Below, piece by piece: positions 14,785 to 25,024 of a DNA stretch of 64,000 nt. Each line of letters opens with the position of its first letter. Within the stretch, counting starts at the first letter, position 1. The stretch is from Moorena sp. SIOASIH. GTDB taxonomy: Bacteria; Cyanobacteriota; Cyanobacteriia; Cyanobacteriales; Coleofasciculaceae. Position numbers and translations under genes: made by a program. The notes under the pieces are model-generated. The model was not told where the DNA came from, ran no database searches, and saw only the letters and a program-made list of their open reading frames with translations. The stretch lies in contig NZ_JAAHIH010000003.1 of the NCBI RefSeq assembly GCF_010671925.1, forward strand, positions 682,001-746,000, given 5' to 3'.

Positions 14785-17700
14785 ATGTTCCATCGACTCA
14801 AACGATACTTTCTGACTAGTTCGGCATCCCCCAAACATCACCTGCTGCCCTCAATGGCAGAAGATACCCTGCTCACTCCCCATCGACTCCATTATCCCCA
14901 TTGGCATGGGAATAATGGTCATCTGCCCCCTGTTGCCTTTGTTAACTGGTTATCAGAAGAATCTAGAGAACAAAAGAATAATAAAAACAATAATTATCAC
15001 AATAATCAGCACAATAATCTAGGAACTATCCCCCTAGCAGGAGAACACAAAACAGCCGACTCATGTATTAATCACGGGGATTACCTGTGGGCAAAAGGTC
15101 AACTAAATGAAGCAGTGACCCAGTATCACCAGGCGATTGAACTAGACCCTAAATCGAGTCTGGGTTACCAACGTCTAGGAGCAACGTTGAAGCAACAAGG
15201 TCAATTCGATCAAGCCACTGCTTACTATCGCAAAGCGATTGAATTGGCTGGACTAGAAACGGTGGAGTTGGATCAGTCACAATCAAGAGAACCATCTATA
15301 GGTCAATGGGGACCTAGCTCTAGTGAGGGCGATTGTAAACAATATCAGTCAGGAGGTCTTTTGGAAGCAGTAACGGTTTATCTACAACAGGCGCAGACTT
15401 ACTTGAAGGAAAGACAATGGCAACAGGCGATCGCAGCCTGTGAGCGAGCCATTAAAATTGCCCCAGATACGGCCCAGGCTTACAAGATTTGGGGAAATGC
15501 GCTACAGTTTATGGGTCAGACTACTGAAGCTATGGGTTACTATGGCCAAGCTTTGGAAATTGAGCCGGATTTTGCGGAAGTTTATGCTAATCTAGGTAGC
15601 TTGTGTGCCGGTCAGCAGAATTGGGAAGATGCGATCGCATATTATCAAAAGGCGATTAAGCTAAAACCAGATTTGGCTGGGGCTTATCGCAACTTGGCTA
15701 AAGTATGGACTGAGGTGGGAAACCAAAAGGAAGTCCTTAAATGCTGTTATCATCAGCTGATGCTAGAGTTGGATAAATCTAAACCAGAGGACTTCCTTAA
15801 TCTAGGGAATCAGTTGTTTAAGGAAGGTCTGGTAACAGAAGCGATCGCTTGTTACCGCCAGGTAATTGAGCAGAATCCCCAGTCGGTGGTAGCTTACCAA
15901 AACCTGGCAGAAGCCTTGAATCGCCAGGGGAAATGGCAAGAGGCAAATGCTTACTATCGTAAATTACTCCAATTTTATCGGACCGGTTCTCAGTTAACAG
16001 CTTCTCAGTTACCAGCTTCTCAGTTACCAGCTTCTCAGATAAATAGTCAGATAAATGGTCAGTTAACTAGTCAGATAAATGGTCACACCCACAATCAAGC
16101 TAACTCGTCTGATGCCCTGAAACAGGCTATTGTTCCCGAATTGGTAGACAACCAGAAGCAGCAGCAGGTGTCAATCACTCCCCCTAAACGTTACAGAGGA
16201 GGGGCGATAAAAGCATCAACTGTTGCCATCGTGCCTAGCCCATCTCAAATCACGGTTAATCCCACCAATCCAACCGTAAAGCCTATCCCTACTGCTCCAG
16301 AAGGATTGCACCGAGACCAATTGCAACCAGACCAATTAGACCGAGACCAATTGGACAGGATCCGCGATCGCACAGCACGACTCTCTCAAGGCAATCATCT
16401 AGCTCAACTTCCTGACTCTAGAGCGTCTCAGTCTAATCTAGACCAAGACCAAGAGCTTGAGCCGTTTATCAAGGCAGCTCAGCAAAATCCAGATTCAGCT
16501 AAAGTCCAGGCAAATTTAGGTAGTGCTTATGCTCAGCGGCAGCAGTGGCAAGATGCGATCGCATGTTATCAAAAAGCGATCGCAATTAATCCCAGCTTTG
16601 CTGGGGCTTACCGTAACTTGGCCAAGGTTCTAACTCAAACCAATCAACCAGAAGCAGCAGCGGATTATTGGTATCAAGCTCTGACCTTGGAACCGAATAC
16701 GGTATCCGCTGAAGAACACTTGAATCTGGGTAATACCTTAACCAGCCAAGGGAAATTAGCCCAAGGGATAGCCTGTTATCGTCAGGCAATTGAATTGAAA
16801 CCTAATTTGTCTGATGCTTACCATCGACTAGGGGATTTGCTAAAAAAGCAAGGACAAGAGCAAGAGCTGCTAAGCCTTTATCAGCAAGCAGTTCAAAACA
16901 ATCCCCAAGATGCTAAAGCTTACTTCTATTTAGGAAACCTGTTCACAGAGGAAGAAGCATGGGAGCAAGCTTACCCTTGTTATCTCAAAGCGACTCAACT
17001 GCAACCGAATCTTGGACAAGCCCATCATAATTTGGCAGATACCTTAGTTAAGCAGCAACGGTGGGAAGAAGCAGTAACAGCTTACCGTCGAGCCATTGAG
17101 ATACAGCCAGAGTTTTCCTGGTCTTATAACAACATGGGCGATGCTTTGCTTAAGTTAGAACGGTGGCAAGACGCAGCCGATGTGTTCCGAAAAGCCATTG
17201 AACTCAAACCAGATTTCCCATGGTCTTATCAAAATTTAGGTGATGCCCTACAAGCCTTGGAGCAGTGGGATGAAGCAATTATTGCCTATCGCCGTGGGAT
17301 TGAGGTGAAATCCGATTGGCCGTGGTCTTACTATAACTTGGGACAAGCATTAGCAAAAACCGGACAGTGGCTTGATGTGATCGCAGCCTATCGTCAAGCT
17401 ATCGAACTTGACCCGAATTTTGCTAACGCCTATAGCCATCTCGGTGAAGCCTTAGCCAGAATTGGGGAGTGGGATGAAGCAATTATCTGTTACGAACAAG
17501 CCATTGATATTGACCCCAGTCTTCATGTTTCCGTCTACCAGAATTTAGGGGAAGCCTTAGAACGAAAAGGATATAGCAATTCAGAGCTTAGGACAAAAGA
17601 CGATAACTCTAGGTTGCTCCCTGGACAGATTAATCCAGAGCTTAGGACAAAAGACGATAACTCTAGGTTGCTCCCTGGACAGATTAATCCAGAGCTTAGG

Positions 17701-20646
17701 ACAAAAGACGATATCTCTAAGTGGCCTCACGTTTTCATTGAACCCTATCATCCCCCCCAAACTCTCCCCGATGGCAGCCCCTGGCCAAAGATATCGATTG
17801 TTACCCCTTCGATGAATCAAGGTGAGTTTATCGAAGAAACCATATTATCAGTGATTCATCAGCACTATCCCAATGTCGAACATATCCTAATTGATGGGGG
17901 CTCTACTGATGAAACCATCACCATTGTTAATCAATATCGAGACTACCTTACCTATGTGGTTAGTGAACCCGATAGTGGCCAAAGTGAAGCCTTGAACAAA
18001 GGATTTGCGTACGCATCTGGGGAAATCTTGACTTGGCTTAATAGTGATGACCGATTAGCGCCAGGAGCCTTATATAGGGTAGCGCTAGCGTTTTACACCA
18101 GTGGTGCTGATGTGGTAGCAGGTGTCTGTCAACTGTTTAAAGATGGCGTAGCCCTAGAGCAACACTTGACATCCTGTGCTAATGGACTGATGTCCCTTGA
18201 AGAAATCTTAGATGTAGAAAGGAATTGGCTAACAGGGAAATTCTTTTATCAGCCAGAAGTCATGTTTACCCGCACCATTTGGGAAAAGTGTGGTGCCTCA
18301 GTAGATGAATCCCTCTTCTACAGTATGGATTACGAGTTGTGGGCGCGATTTGCCGCTAAGGGAGCCACCTTACAGGTAATTGGTTATCCTGTCGCTCAAT
18401 ACCGTATCCATGAAAACCAAAAGACTAGCACTAAAGATAAGTATGAGCCGGAATTACTATCGGTATCAGAGGCACTGCGGACTAAATTCAACTGTCCTAA
18501 GTCTAAGGCGACAGAAGAGCCTGGGCAACGCCATAGCCTCCGCATTGTGTGCTTCAACGATACCGGATTTCTCGGAGGGGCTGGGATTGCTCACCAACGC
18601 ATTGCCAAATCCTTAGCCTTAGCAGGGCATCAAGTAATTCCCGTTGCTGGCACATTAGACTGGTCATTGACTCCCGTAGACTGCACAGGGTCAGAGGTTT
18701 ATCAATTAATTGCTAGTCTCAATCCGGATTTAGTCGTAGTGGGCAATATCCATAATATTACCAATCCCTTGGACATTTTGGAAAGACTTACCAGTCATTT
18801 CCCCACCATCTTTGTGATGCACGACCAGTGGTTACTTACCGGACGCTGTGCTTATGTAGGGGATTGTGAGAATTATACCACCCTATGTGATCACGAATGT
18901 CCCACTAGCCATGAGTACCCGAGCTTAGCATCAGAGAAAATAGCCGATGCTTTTCGTAAAAAACATCGGCTTTTAGGGAGCTATAAAACTTTGTTAGTGC
19001 TAGGGGATAGTCACTGGACGACTAATTGGGCTCGTTATGCCTTTGACTATCACCAGCCTCGACGGAATTTCCAAGAATGCGAAAGTAAATTTCATAGCAT
19101 TTACTATGGCATTGATTTAGATATCTTTCGGCCCTTAGACCAGGCAGAATCTCGTCGTCAGCTGAATTTACCTCAGGATAAATTTATTATACTCACTGGT
19201 AGTCAATCTGTAAACGATCAGCGCAAAGGATTTAAGTATCTACTCAAAGCCCTAGACATTGCCAATCTCGATAATATCCTACTTGTTAGTTTTGGTCATG
19301 GCTCTGCGATCGCAGAAAACCTTGATGTTTGGAGTACAGGATATATCGAGGACCCCTTTATACTAGCATGTTACTACAGCGCTGCCGATGTATTTATTGG
19401 GCCATCCCTTCAAGAAGCATTTGGTCAAACCTTTATAGAAGCAGCAGCCTGTGGAACACCAGCCATTGGCTATGGAGTAGGTGGTGTCAAAGAAGCCATC
19501 TTGAATAGAGTGTCAGGACGAGTAGTGACCCAAAAAACCCCAGAAGCCTTAGCTAAGGTAATTAAGGAATTATACTATGACCGGCACAAATTAGACCTGT
19601 TGGGGAAAACCGCAGCTATTTATATAGCCAACCAGTTCTCCTTACAGTCGAGCTATCACAGTTTTATGGTGGCCTTAGACCAAAGCGGTTGGGTCGATCA
19701 GCTCCAAATTCCCAGGGCGAGTAAATTTTTAGTAGACTCTCCCGTAGGCTCTCCCAAACTTACTCAACCCCTAGGGATTAAAAGCGGTATTCCCAAAAAC
19801 AACAATAGTATTATCTCTGGGGTTGGTATTCAAGGTTATACCCGTCAGGGTTTTGGAGAATTAGAACAACCCTTACCAGAAATTGGTCTTTTTCGTCCCA
19901 GCCAGTGGTTACTGTGGCCAGAGGGCGAGTTTGCCATCATTGCCGATAATCCCAGAAAGGGTCAGCTAGTCATTGCCTGCCGTAACGTGTCTCAGGGTCA
20001 GTTCCTTGAAGTTTGGCAAAAGGGTAAGTTACTATTGCGGGTAGCAGTGCATCACTCTGGGATCGATCAGGTTAATGTATTTACCCTACCGATTTCGTTA
20101 CTTGAAGGCTTCAATTTATTTTCCCTGAAGACCGAGACCTATCATGTTGATCAGTCCAATCGTCATTTAGGGGTACTGATTGAGAGAATTACATTTACAG
20201 AGCAACTGGATTGGGAACCGTTGCGGGAACACAATGAATTATCTATCCTCATGGATGACCATCTCAATGGTATCGGTTGGTTATCACCTGAGACATTAAA
20301 TGGAACACCAGTTCGCTGGATGGAGAAGGTAGGTAGTGTGATTATTGACGGTATTAATACTATCAAGCCGCTTCAAGTGCGAGTTTCAGGAATGATGGCG
20401 GTGGAGAAACGGTTTATTAGCGATATGGTAGTAAAGGTAAATGGTAACCCTATTGATGGAGACGTTCAGCAGCAGTCCGATAAATCTTGGGTGTTTGAAG
20501 GAATTATTCCCTCTGGGAGCCTAACCTTAAACGCTCCATTTGTGCTATCGATTGAATCACCAGGGGTGGGTCAGTTATCATCCATTGATTCGAGATTAGC
20601 TAGCCTATTAGTGAAATCAGTTACGATTGGAGCAGCTCAAGGCTAA
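14785..20646 (+). CDS. Giant TPR protein fused to GT2 and GT4 glycosyltransferases (about 1953 aa)
   Basis: Three parts. Residues about 85-930 hold many tetratricopeptide repeats (WxxAIxxYxxAIxLxP pattern), broken by a low-complexity linker near 400-560. About 1000-1240 is a GT-A family 2 domain (PKISIVTPSMNQGEFIEETI, LIDGGSTDET, acceptor motif WLNSDD). About 1250-1640 is a GT-B family 4 domain (GGAGIAHQRIAKSLA, QEAFGQTFIEAAACGTPAIG). The last 300 residues are unassigned and strand-rich. It probably glycosylates proteins or builds surface glycan, the TPRs choosing partners. I chose the ATG at 14785; a TTG at 14779 is in frame. Nucleotides 17590-17722 hold a coding 54-bp repeat. A sulfotransferase gene follows 100 bp downstream. 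Confidence 0.9.
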   Translation: MFHRLKRYFLTSSASPKHHLLPSMAEDTLLTPHRLHYPHWHGNNGHLPPVAFVNWLSEESREQKNNKNNNYHNNQHNNLGTIPLAGEHKTADSCINHGDYLWAKGQLNEAVTQYHQAIELDPKSSLGYQRLGATLKQQGQFDQATAYYRKAIELAGLETVELDQSQSREPSIGQWGPSSSEGDCKQYQSGGLLEAVTVYLQQAQTYLKERQWQQAIAACERAIKIAPDTAQAYKIWGNALQFMGQTTEAMGYYGQALEIEPDFAEVYANLGSLCAGQQNWEDAIAYYQKAIKLKPDLAGAYRNLAKVWTEVGNQKEVLKCCYHQLMLELDKSKPEDFLNLGNQLFKEGLVTEAIACYRQVIEQNPQSVVAYQNLAEALNRQGKWQEANAYYRKLLQFYRTGSQLTASQLPASQLPASQINSQINGQLTSQINGHTHNQANSSDALKQAIVPELVDNQKQQQVSITPPKRYRGGAIKASTVAIVPSPSQITVNPTNPTVKPIPTAPEGLHRDQLQPDQLDRDQLDRIRDRTARLSQGNHLAQLPDSRASQSNLDQDQELEPFIKAAQQNPDSAKVQANLGSAYAQRQQWQDAIACYQKAIAINPSFAGAYRNLAKVLTQTNQPEAAADYWYQALTLEPNTVSAEEHLNLGNTLTSQGKLAQGIACYRQAIELKPNLSDAYHRLGDLLKKQGQEQELLSLYQQAVQNNPQDAKAYFYLGNLFTEEEAWEQAYPCYLKATQLQPNLGQAHHNLADTLVKQQRWEEAVTAYRRAIEIQPEFSWSYNNMGDALLKLERWQDAADVFRKAIELKPDFPWSYQNLGDALQALEQWDEAIIAYRRGIEVKSDWPWSYYNLGQALAKTGQWLDVIAAYRQAIELDPNFANAYSHLGEALARIGEWDEAIICYEQAIDIDPSLHVSVYQNLGEALERKGYSNSELRTKDDNSRLLPGQINPELRTKDDNSRLLPGQINPELRTKDDISKWPHVFIEPYHPPQTLPDGSPWPKISIVTPSMNQGEFIEETILSVIHQHYPNVEHILIDGGSTDETITIVNQYRDYLTYVVSEPDSGQSEALNKGFAYASGEILTWLNSDDRLAPGALYRVALAFYTSGADVVAGVCQLFKDGVALEQHLTSCANGLMSLEEILDVERNWLTGKFFYQPEVMFTRTIWEKCGASVDESLFYSMDYELWARFAAKGATLQVIGYPVAQYRIHENQKTSTKDKYEPELLSVSEALRTKFNCPKSKATEEPGQRHSLRIVCFNDTGFLGGAGIAHQRIAKSLALAGHQVIPVAGTLDWSLTPVDCTGSEVYQLIASLNPDLVVVGNIHNITNPLDILERLTSHFPTIFVMHDQWLLTGRCAYVGDCENYTTLCDHECPTSHEYPSLASEKIADAFRKKHRLLGSYKTLLVLGDSHWTTNWARYAFDYHQPRRNFQECESKFHSIYYGIDLDIFRPLDQAESRRQLNLPQDKFIILTGSQSVNDQRKGFKYLLKALDIANLDNILLVSFGHGSAIAENLDVWSTGYIEDPFILACYYSAADVFIGPSLQEAFGQTFIEAAACGTPAIGYGVGGVKEAILNRVSGRVVTQKTPEALAKVIKELYYDRHKLDLLGKTAAIYIANQFSLQSSYHSFMVALDQSGWVDQLQIPRASKFLVDSPVGSPKLTQPLGIKSGIPKNNNSIISGVGIQGYTRQGFGELEQPLPEIGLFRPSQWLLWPEGEFAIIADNPRKGQLVIACRNVSQGQFLEVWQKGKLLLRVAVHHSGIDQVNVFTLPISLLEGFNLFSLKTETYHVDQSNRHLGVLIERITFTEQLDWEPLREHNELSILMDDHLNGIGWLSPETLNGTPVRWMEKVGSVIIDGINTIKPLQVRVSGMMAVEKRFISDMVVKVNGNPIDGDVQQQSDKSWVFEGIIPSGSLTLNAPFVLSIESPGVGQLSSIDSRLASLLVKSVTIGAAQG
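17590..17722 (+). repeat. In-frame 54-bp tandem repeat inside the TPR-GT gene
   Basis: About 2.5 near-identical copies of an 18-codon unit (NPELRTKDDNSRLLPGQI) joining the TPR part to the GT2 part. The near identity at DNA level indicates recent duplication. Being a multiple of three, it changes linker length without changing frame. Confidence 0.85.
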
Positions 20647-20748
20647 TGGCATAATCGAGTAATAGAATAAAACTATCTATAGGAATAAAAATATCTATAG
20701 CAGTTCTCGAAACCTATTTGGGAACTGCTATATAGTAGCTTTGAACCA

Positions 20749-21543
20749 ATGAAAAAAATTCTATATACACGAGACAATCAGCCAGTCTCTATTGAAGTAC
20801 CTACCCCTGGTGCTATTCCTAGTTTTTTCGTATTCGCGCTCCATAAATCAGGGAGTGTGATGCAGGACAAAATTATTGAAGATATCGGTTTTACCTTAAA
20901 GATACCACTGATTAGTGTTGCCAAGACTTCCTTTAATCAAGGGGTAGAAGAAAGTGCGTTTGGTAACGATATCTGTGACATTTTTGTCAAAACTGGATAT
21001 GGCTTTTACGGCTCTCGATATCTCCCTGCCTATCTTAATGATTTCGATTTGAGTGGTTTTAAGAAAATATTACTGATTCGCGATCCTAGGGATATTGTAG
21101 TATCCCATTATTTTTCCATGAAGAACAGTCATGTTATTCCCCCAGGTAAGGTAGGTGATGCCCTTTGGAAAAATCGCCAGCGACTACAAGACATGGATAT
21201 AGACCAGTATGCCATTCAACAAGCACCGATATTTCGTAACATAATTCAAAGGTACAGCAAGATTGAAGATCAGTTATTCAAACTGTTTAGGTATGAAGAT
21301 ATCGTTTTCAATAAGCGTCAGTGGGTTGGGGATATTATCGGTTTTTTGGAAGTAGAGCTTGAAGAGAATAAAATAGAGGAAATAGCTAAGAAGCACGATA
21401 TTTTTCCAACTAAAGAAAATCCCGCATCACACATCCGTAAAGTTACCCCAGGGGATTATAAAGAAAAGTTACAAGCCGCCACTATTGATAAGCTTAATAA
21501 ATGTTTTAAAGCTATTTTGATAAAGTATGGATATGATAATTAA
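20749..21543 (+). CDS. Sulfotransferase-domain protein (264 aa)
   Basis: A cytosolic PAPS-dependent sulfotransferase-like protein. The 5'-phosphosulfate loop is HKSGSVM (residues 32-38), a variant of KSGTTW. The 3'-phosphate site is LLIRDPRDIVVSHYFS (108-123) with Arg111 and Ser119. LFKLFRYEDIV matches the conserved RYEDL region. It is co-directional with the TPR-GT gene 100 bp upstream, which suggests that it sulfates a glycan made by that enzyme. The substrate is inference. The downstream end runs into a tandem array. Confidence 0.85.
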   Translation: MKKILYTRDNQPVSIEVPTPGAIPSFFVFALHKSGSVMQDKIIEDIGFTLKIPLISVAKTSFNQGVEESAFGNDICDIFVKTGYGFYGSRYLPAYLNDFDLSGFKKILLIRDPRDIVVSHYFSMKNSHVIPPGKVGDALWKNRQRLQDMDIDQYAIQQAPIFRNIIQRYSKIEDQLFKLFRYEDIVFNKRQWVGDIIGFLEVELEENKIEEIAKKHDIFPTKENPASHIRKVTPGDYKEKLQAATIDKLNKCFKAILIKYGYDN

Positions 21544-22145
21544 GAATGTAGAAAGCAGAATGTAGAATTAAGAATGTAGAATTAAGAATGTAGAATTAAG
21601 AATGTAGAATTAAGAATGTAGAATTAAGAATGTAGAATTAAGAATGTAGAATTAAGAATGTAGAAGGCAGAATGTAGAATTAAGAATGTAGAAGGCAGAA
21701 TGTAGAAGGCAGAATGTAGAAGGCAGAATTCTAAATTCTAAATTCTAAATTCCTAATTCTTAATTCTAAATTCTTAATTCTTAATTCTTAATTCTACATT
21801 CTTAAAATTTGTTTAAGGTTTTTCCTACTCCCTATCGGGTACATCTCACTGTCTTTATGCAAAGCGTGAGTGGGGGAAACCCCCTTTGGCCGCTGGCAAA
21901 AATTCCCGGTAAAATTCCCACACTTCCCACCCGCCGCAGATTTCCTTTCTTTCCTCTTGACAAGTGTTTTTCCTTTAATCTAAAATGCCCGAGGTTACTT
22001 GAGCTCCTAATAGCAAGAAGCTAGAGCAGTAACAACTGTACTAGGGCAGTAACAACTGTAGGGGTTCACAAAAAAAAGTTACGAGGCAGCACAAGTAGGT
22101 TAACTACCGGTCAACCCAATCATTACGATAAGAAAAAAAAAATTA
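21541..22145. repeat. gaatgta/gaattaa heptamer array and spacer
   Basis: Heptamers gaatgta, gaattaa, gaaggca and then ttctaaa/ttcttaa (about 21541-21805), the same self-complementary design as between sodN and sodX. At about 21855-21900 lies gcaaagcgtgagtgggggaa, a repeat also seen near 60730. The last 100 bp before the next gene are free of repeats and may hold its promoter. Confidence 0.75.
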
Positions 22146-22649
22146 ATGATGCAAAAACTACGCAATGCGCTATTGGCATTAGTTATTGCCATAGCTCTGA
22201 CTTGGATGCCTTCCTTTACGGTAGCTTCTGCACAGGCTGCTGAAATTGAATATAGTCCTGGACTCCAGTTTGCAATCCAGCCCGGAACAGGGGATTTTGT
22301 TCAATTCCAAAGCGGTCCGATATCGTCGCCTGGCCAGAAAGTTAATGTTTTTTATGACTCCCTCAGGTTAGCTTCGCCTGCAAATCGAAGTTGTCCTAAG
22401 TTTGATGATTCAACTACTGTAACAGGCCACGTGATGTCTGATAACAGCGGCAAGATTACTAAATTCCCCCTTAAGTCCCTTAACCCCCCTGCGGTGGATT
22501 ACGTCAAGGTTGGAACGTTTACTACCCCTGATTGCTATTGGGGTAGTGATGAGATCCAGATCTGGTTCACTGGCATCGACGACTATGGCAATATTTGTTA
22601 CGATAGTGATTTCGGCAGCAATTACCATTTTCCAGTGATTTGCGAATAA
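22146..22649 (+). CDS. Secreted hypothetical protein (167 aa)
   Basis: Clear Sec signal peptide (MMQKLRNALLALVIAIALTWMPSFTVASAQAAE, cleavage likely after AQA near residue 31), then a strand-rich mature part of about 135 residues with four Cys. Either of two adjacent Met codons could start it. No family recognised. It is expected in the periplasm or outside the cell and stands alone, followed by a strong terminator-like palindrome. Confidence 0.75.
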   Translation: MMQKLRNALLALVIAIALTWMPSFTVASAQAAEIEYSPGLQFAIQPGTGDFVQFQSGPISSPGQKVNVFYDSLRLASPANRSCPKFDDSTTVTGHVMSDNSGKITKFPLKSLNPPAVDYVKVGTFTTPDCYWGSDEIQIWFTGIDDYGNICYDSDFGSNYHFPVICE

Positions 22650-22729
22650 TAAGTTGTTGAGTCTGGAGAAAATTCTCAGCAGTGAACTAACTTAGATTTC
22701 GCTACTGGAATTCTCCCCAAGGAAGCAAC

Positions 22730-22767
22730 TGAAAAAGCGATGCAGCGCGCGCTGCATTGCTTTTTCA
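22730..22767. terminator. Strong palindromic terminator
   Basis: Near-perfect 38-nt inverted repeat: tgaaaaagcgatgcagcgc followed by its complement gcgctgcattgctttttca, with a T-run in the right arm. It can serve the secreted-protein gene on the plus strand and possibly the minus strand. Confidence 0.75.
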
Positions 22768-22769
22768 AT

Positions 22770-22900
22770 AAGGTTGTTAAAAGTTGAATATTTTTTGTTA
22801 CTCTCGATTCCCTACTCCCGATTCCCGATTCCCGATTCCCGATTCCCGATTCCCGATTCCCTACTCCCTACTCCCTACTCCCTATTCCCTCTTCAAATCG
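22770..22900. repeat. cccgatt / ccctact heptamer array
   Basis: About 13 heptamers (cccgatt, then ccctact) between 22805 and 22890. The array overlaps the 3' end of the minus-strand glycosyltransferase gene and supplies its last codons and stop. Confidence 0.85.
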
Positions 22901-24679
22901 ATAGGCTCTAGCTTTTAATTTTTGCATCCATCCCTTGACTGTTGGTTGCTTAAAGATACTATCAATCACCTTTTTCATATCTTCAGCAACTGGACTAGAC
23001 TGTTTCTCAATAGTATTACCTTGCCCAAAATAGCTACAAGTTGCTTCTGGCAACCACAGGGCTCGGCTTCCTCTCAAAAATACTAGATTTAATATTATTT
23101 CTACCATCGCAGCCTCTTGATTTAATTCCGTATTGAAGCCCCCTACTAGGTCTAAACGACTGCGACGAAACATAATATTACTTTGACGCAACGGTTGCCA
23201 CAGTTTCTCTAACTTCCAGATGTGTAAGTCTTCTAAATCCGGTAAGTCTTGCCATGGCGTCACCTGGGTGATCTTGTCTCCCTCAACCAGTTGCCAGCCA
23301 CTCAATAGTAAATCTAGGGTAGAGGATTCCCGGTCAAATGCTGCTACTTGTTTCTCTAGGGCATCTGGTAGTAAAACACTGTCACTATCGAGAAAGGTGA
23401 CAAATTCTCCTTGGGCCATCTCAAGAGCGCGATCGCACAACGCCCCCCATTTGCGATTGGCCGTAGGCCACGCTACGCGAACGCATCCCCCTTTAATAAC
23501 AATTCCCCCCTTGTTAAGGGGGGCTAGGGGGGATCCCTGCTCCCTACTCCCTACTCCCTGTTCCCTACTCCCTACTCCCTGCTCCCTGTTCCCTGTTCCC
23601 TGTTCCCTGTTCCCTACTCCCTTATTACCAGCCCCATCCACCACAATAATTTCATAGTCGGAATAGTTTTGAGCCAGCACACTCTCCACTGCTCGCTTAA
23701 CTAGCGCGCTATTGTTTTGAAGAATAATAGACCTCTTGTCAAAGTAGTTTTTTGATACTGTTTGCCTGAATTCTTGTCCACTGTTCCCTGTTCCCTGTTC
23801 CCTGTTCCCTGTTCCCTGTTCCGAAATTCCCTCTTCTGAAAGAAGTCTAATAATAATCACACTAACTCGTGGTGAATATTGATTACGCCAGGGTTTTAGC
23901 TGCCAGGTGCTGTCCGCAATCGTGCCTTGTGCTTGCACATTGCCAATGGTTTTATTCTGTTGCGCTTCCTTCCCCATATGGGCCTCATTTTTGCCCCCTT
24001 GGAGATGAGCGTAGGTATGATTTTGATGCACTGCCATCACCACTTGGCTGGCATCGACGATGGGATAACCCCTCATAGCAGCAGTAGTTACCATCCAGGT
24101 ATCCCAATATCCCCGTCCTACCGCAAACTTAGGGATAGTAGGAAATAAATTTTTAGGAAAGATAAAGTAATCCTTAGCATCATGAGCCCCTAAACAACCG
24201 GTCTGATAGACCTGTTGACCCAGGGTGTCTTCCCAGGTGGGGGACTGAAATTCTATAGGATTGGACAGGTCAAGATTCCAGCGTCGTCCAGTAATTAAAA
24301 ATGTGTCTAGGTGTTGGCAGACCTGTTGAATGGCTTGGGGAAAATCCTTCAGTAAAATAATATCAGCGTTGATGTAAGTGATGATATCGTAAGTTGCTTG
24401 CTCCTGGACTTGAGCAAACACACTATCGAGTAGAGGAGTGCCATCGGTATTGCACTCGATATCAGGAACATGATTAAGTCCTAAGTCCTGAGCAATCGCA
24501 GCTGTACCAATTTCATTACCAAATAAAATAATTTCTGGCTTGGGTTTGAGCAAAGTCCAGCTGGTAATAGCGTTGTGCTGGATGATACCAATCTTACCTA
24601 GAAAAGGCTTAGGCACCGTGAAAATGCTGATGCCTAGGGTTGGTCGAATCTCGGGCTTGATATACAACGGTTGCGCCAT
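22868..24679 (-). CDS. Glycosyltransferase carrying translated intergenic repeats (603 aa)
   Basis: Residues 14-260 form a GT-A-like domain (YINADIILL at 102-110) related to the N-terminus of the 963-aa enzyme at 36650-39541. From about 270 comes a GT2 domain: RVSVIII (271-277), VKRAVESVLAQNYSDYEIIVVDG (327-349), FLDSDSVLLPDALEKQ (429-444). Two insertions break the GT2 domain and are read in frame: residues about 285-303 (GTGNREQ heptapeptides) and 353-410, which combine REQGVGS repeats, an SPLAPLNKGG segment and a VRVAWPTANRK segment, each from a different intergenic repeat family. The C-terminus (GIGSRE) is also array-encoded. Whether it still works is uncertain. Confidence 0.83.
   Translation of the reverse strand: MAQPLYIKPEIRPTLGISIFTVPKPFLGKIGIIQHNAITSWTLLKPKPEIILFGNEIGTAAIAQDLGLNHVPDIECNTDGTPLLDSVFAQVQEQATYDIITYINADIILLKDFPQAIQQVCQHLDTFLITGRRWNLDLSNPIEFQSPTWEDTLGQQVYQTGCLGAHDAKDYFIFPKNLFPTIPKFAVGRGYWDTWMVTTAAMRGYPIVDASQVVMAVHQNHTYAHLQGGKNEAHMGKEAQQNKTIGNVQAQGTIADSTWQLKPWRNQYSPRVSVIIIRLLSEEGISEQGTGNREQGTGNSGQEFRQTVSKNYFDKRSIILQNNSALVKRAVESVLAQNYSDYEIIVVDGAGNKGVGNREQGTGNREQGVGSREQGVGSREQGSPLAPLNKGGIVIKGGCVRVAWPTANRKWGALCDRALEMAQGEFVTFLDSDSVLLPDALEKQVAAFDRESSTLDLLLSGWQLVEGDKITQVTPWQDLPDLEDLHIWKLEKLWQPLRQSNIMFRRSRLDLVGGFNTELNQEAAMVEIILNLVFLRGSRALWLPEATCSYFGQGNTIEKQSSPVAEDMKKVIDSIFKQPTVKGWMQKLKARAYRFEEGIGSRE
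23458..23625. repeat. Three repeat families nested inside a coding region
   Basis: 23458-23481 is a 24-bp hairpin element (tggcc-gta-ggcca plus cgctacgcgaa) between GCGAT and CGC. About 23498-23535 is a cccccttgttaaggggggct palindromic repeat. About 23538-23625 is an array of ccctact/ccctgtt heptamers. All are translated on the minus strand as part of the 603-aa glycosyltransferase. A second heptamer array lies at 23780-23822. Confidence 0.85.
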
Positions 24680-25024
24680 TATGCTGATTGCTAATCGTTG
24701 ATATTGATGGTATGGTTATAGAGTTTGTATATGAGTTGTAAACACACTTATTGCCGAAAAAGCCCTGCATGCAAGAGCCAAAAGGCAAGAGGGTAAAGAG
24801 AACCTCAGTTTTATTGTCCAAGAAAAAAAGACCTCAAAGGTTTAGATATCCAATACAAAATCTATTTTAGATAAGAAAATCGAATCGGTTAGGTATAAGC
24901 GATTAGCTATAATAAAGTTTTGGCGAAATCCCTAAGATACCACAATAAATTCGATGAGAAACTGCTAGAACGAATACAATTTTTTAACCATCGTTCAATA
25001 ACAGTATAAAGAAACAGTATTAGG
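24680..25024. other. Divergent intergenic region
   Basis: Separates the minus-strand glycosyltransferase from the plus-strand TPR gene. It is AT-rich and unusually free of tandem repeats, and should contain both promoters. No hexamer pair is assigned with confidence. Confidence 0.4.
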
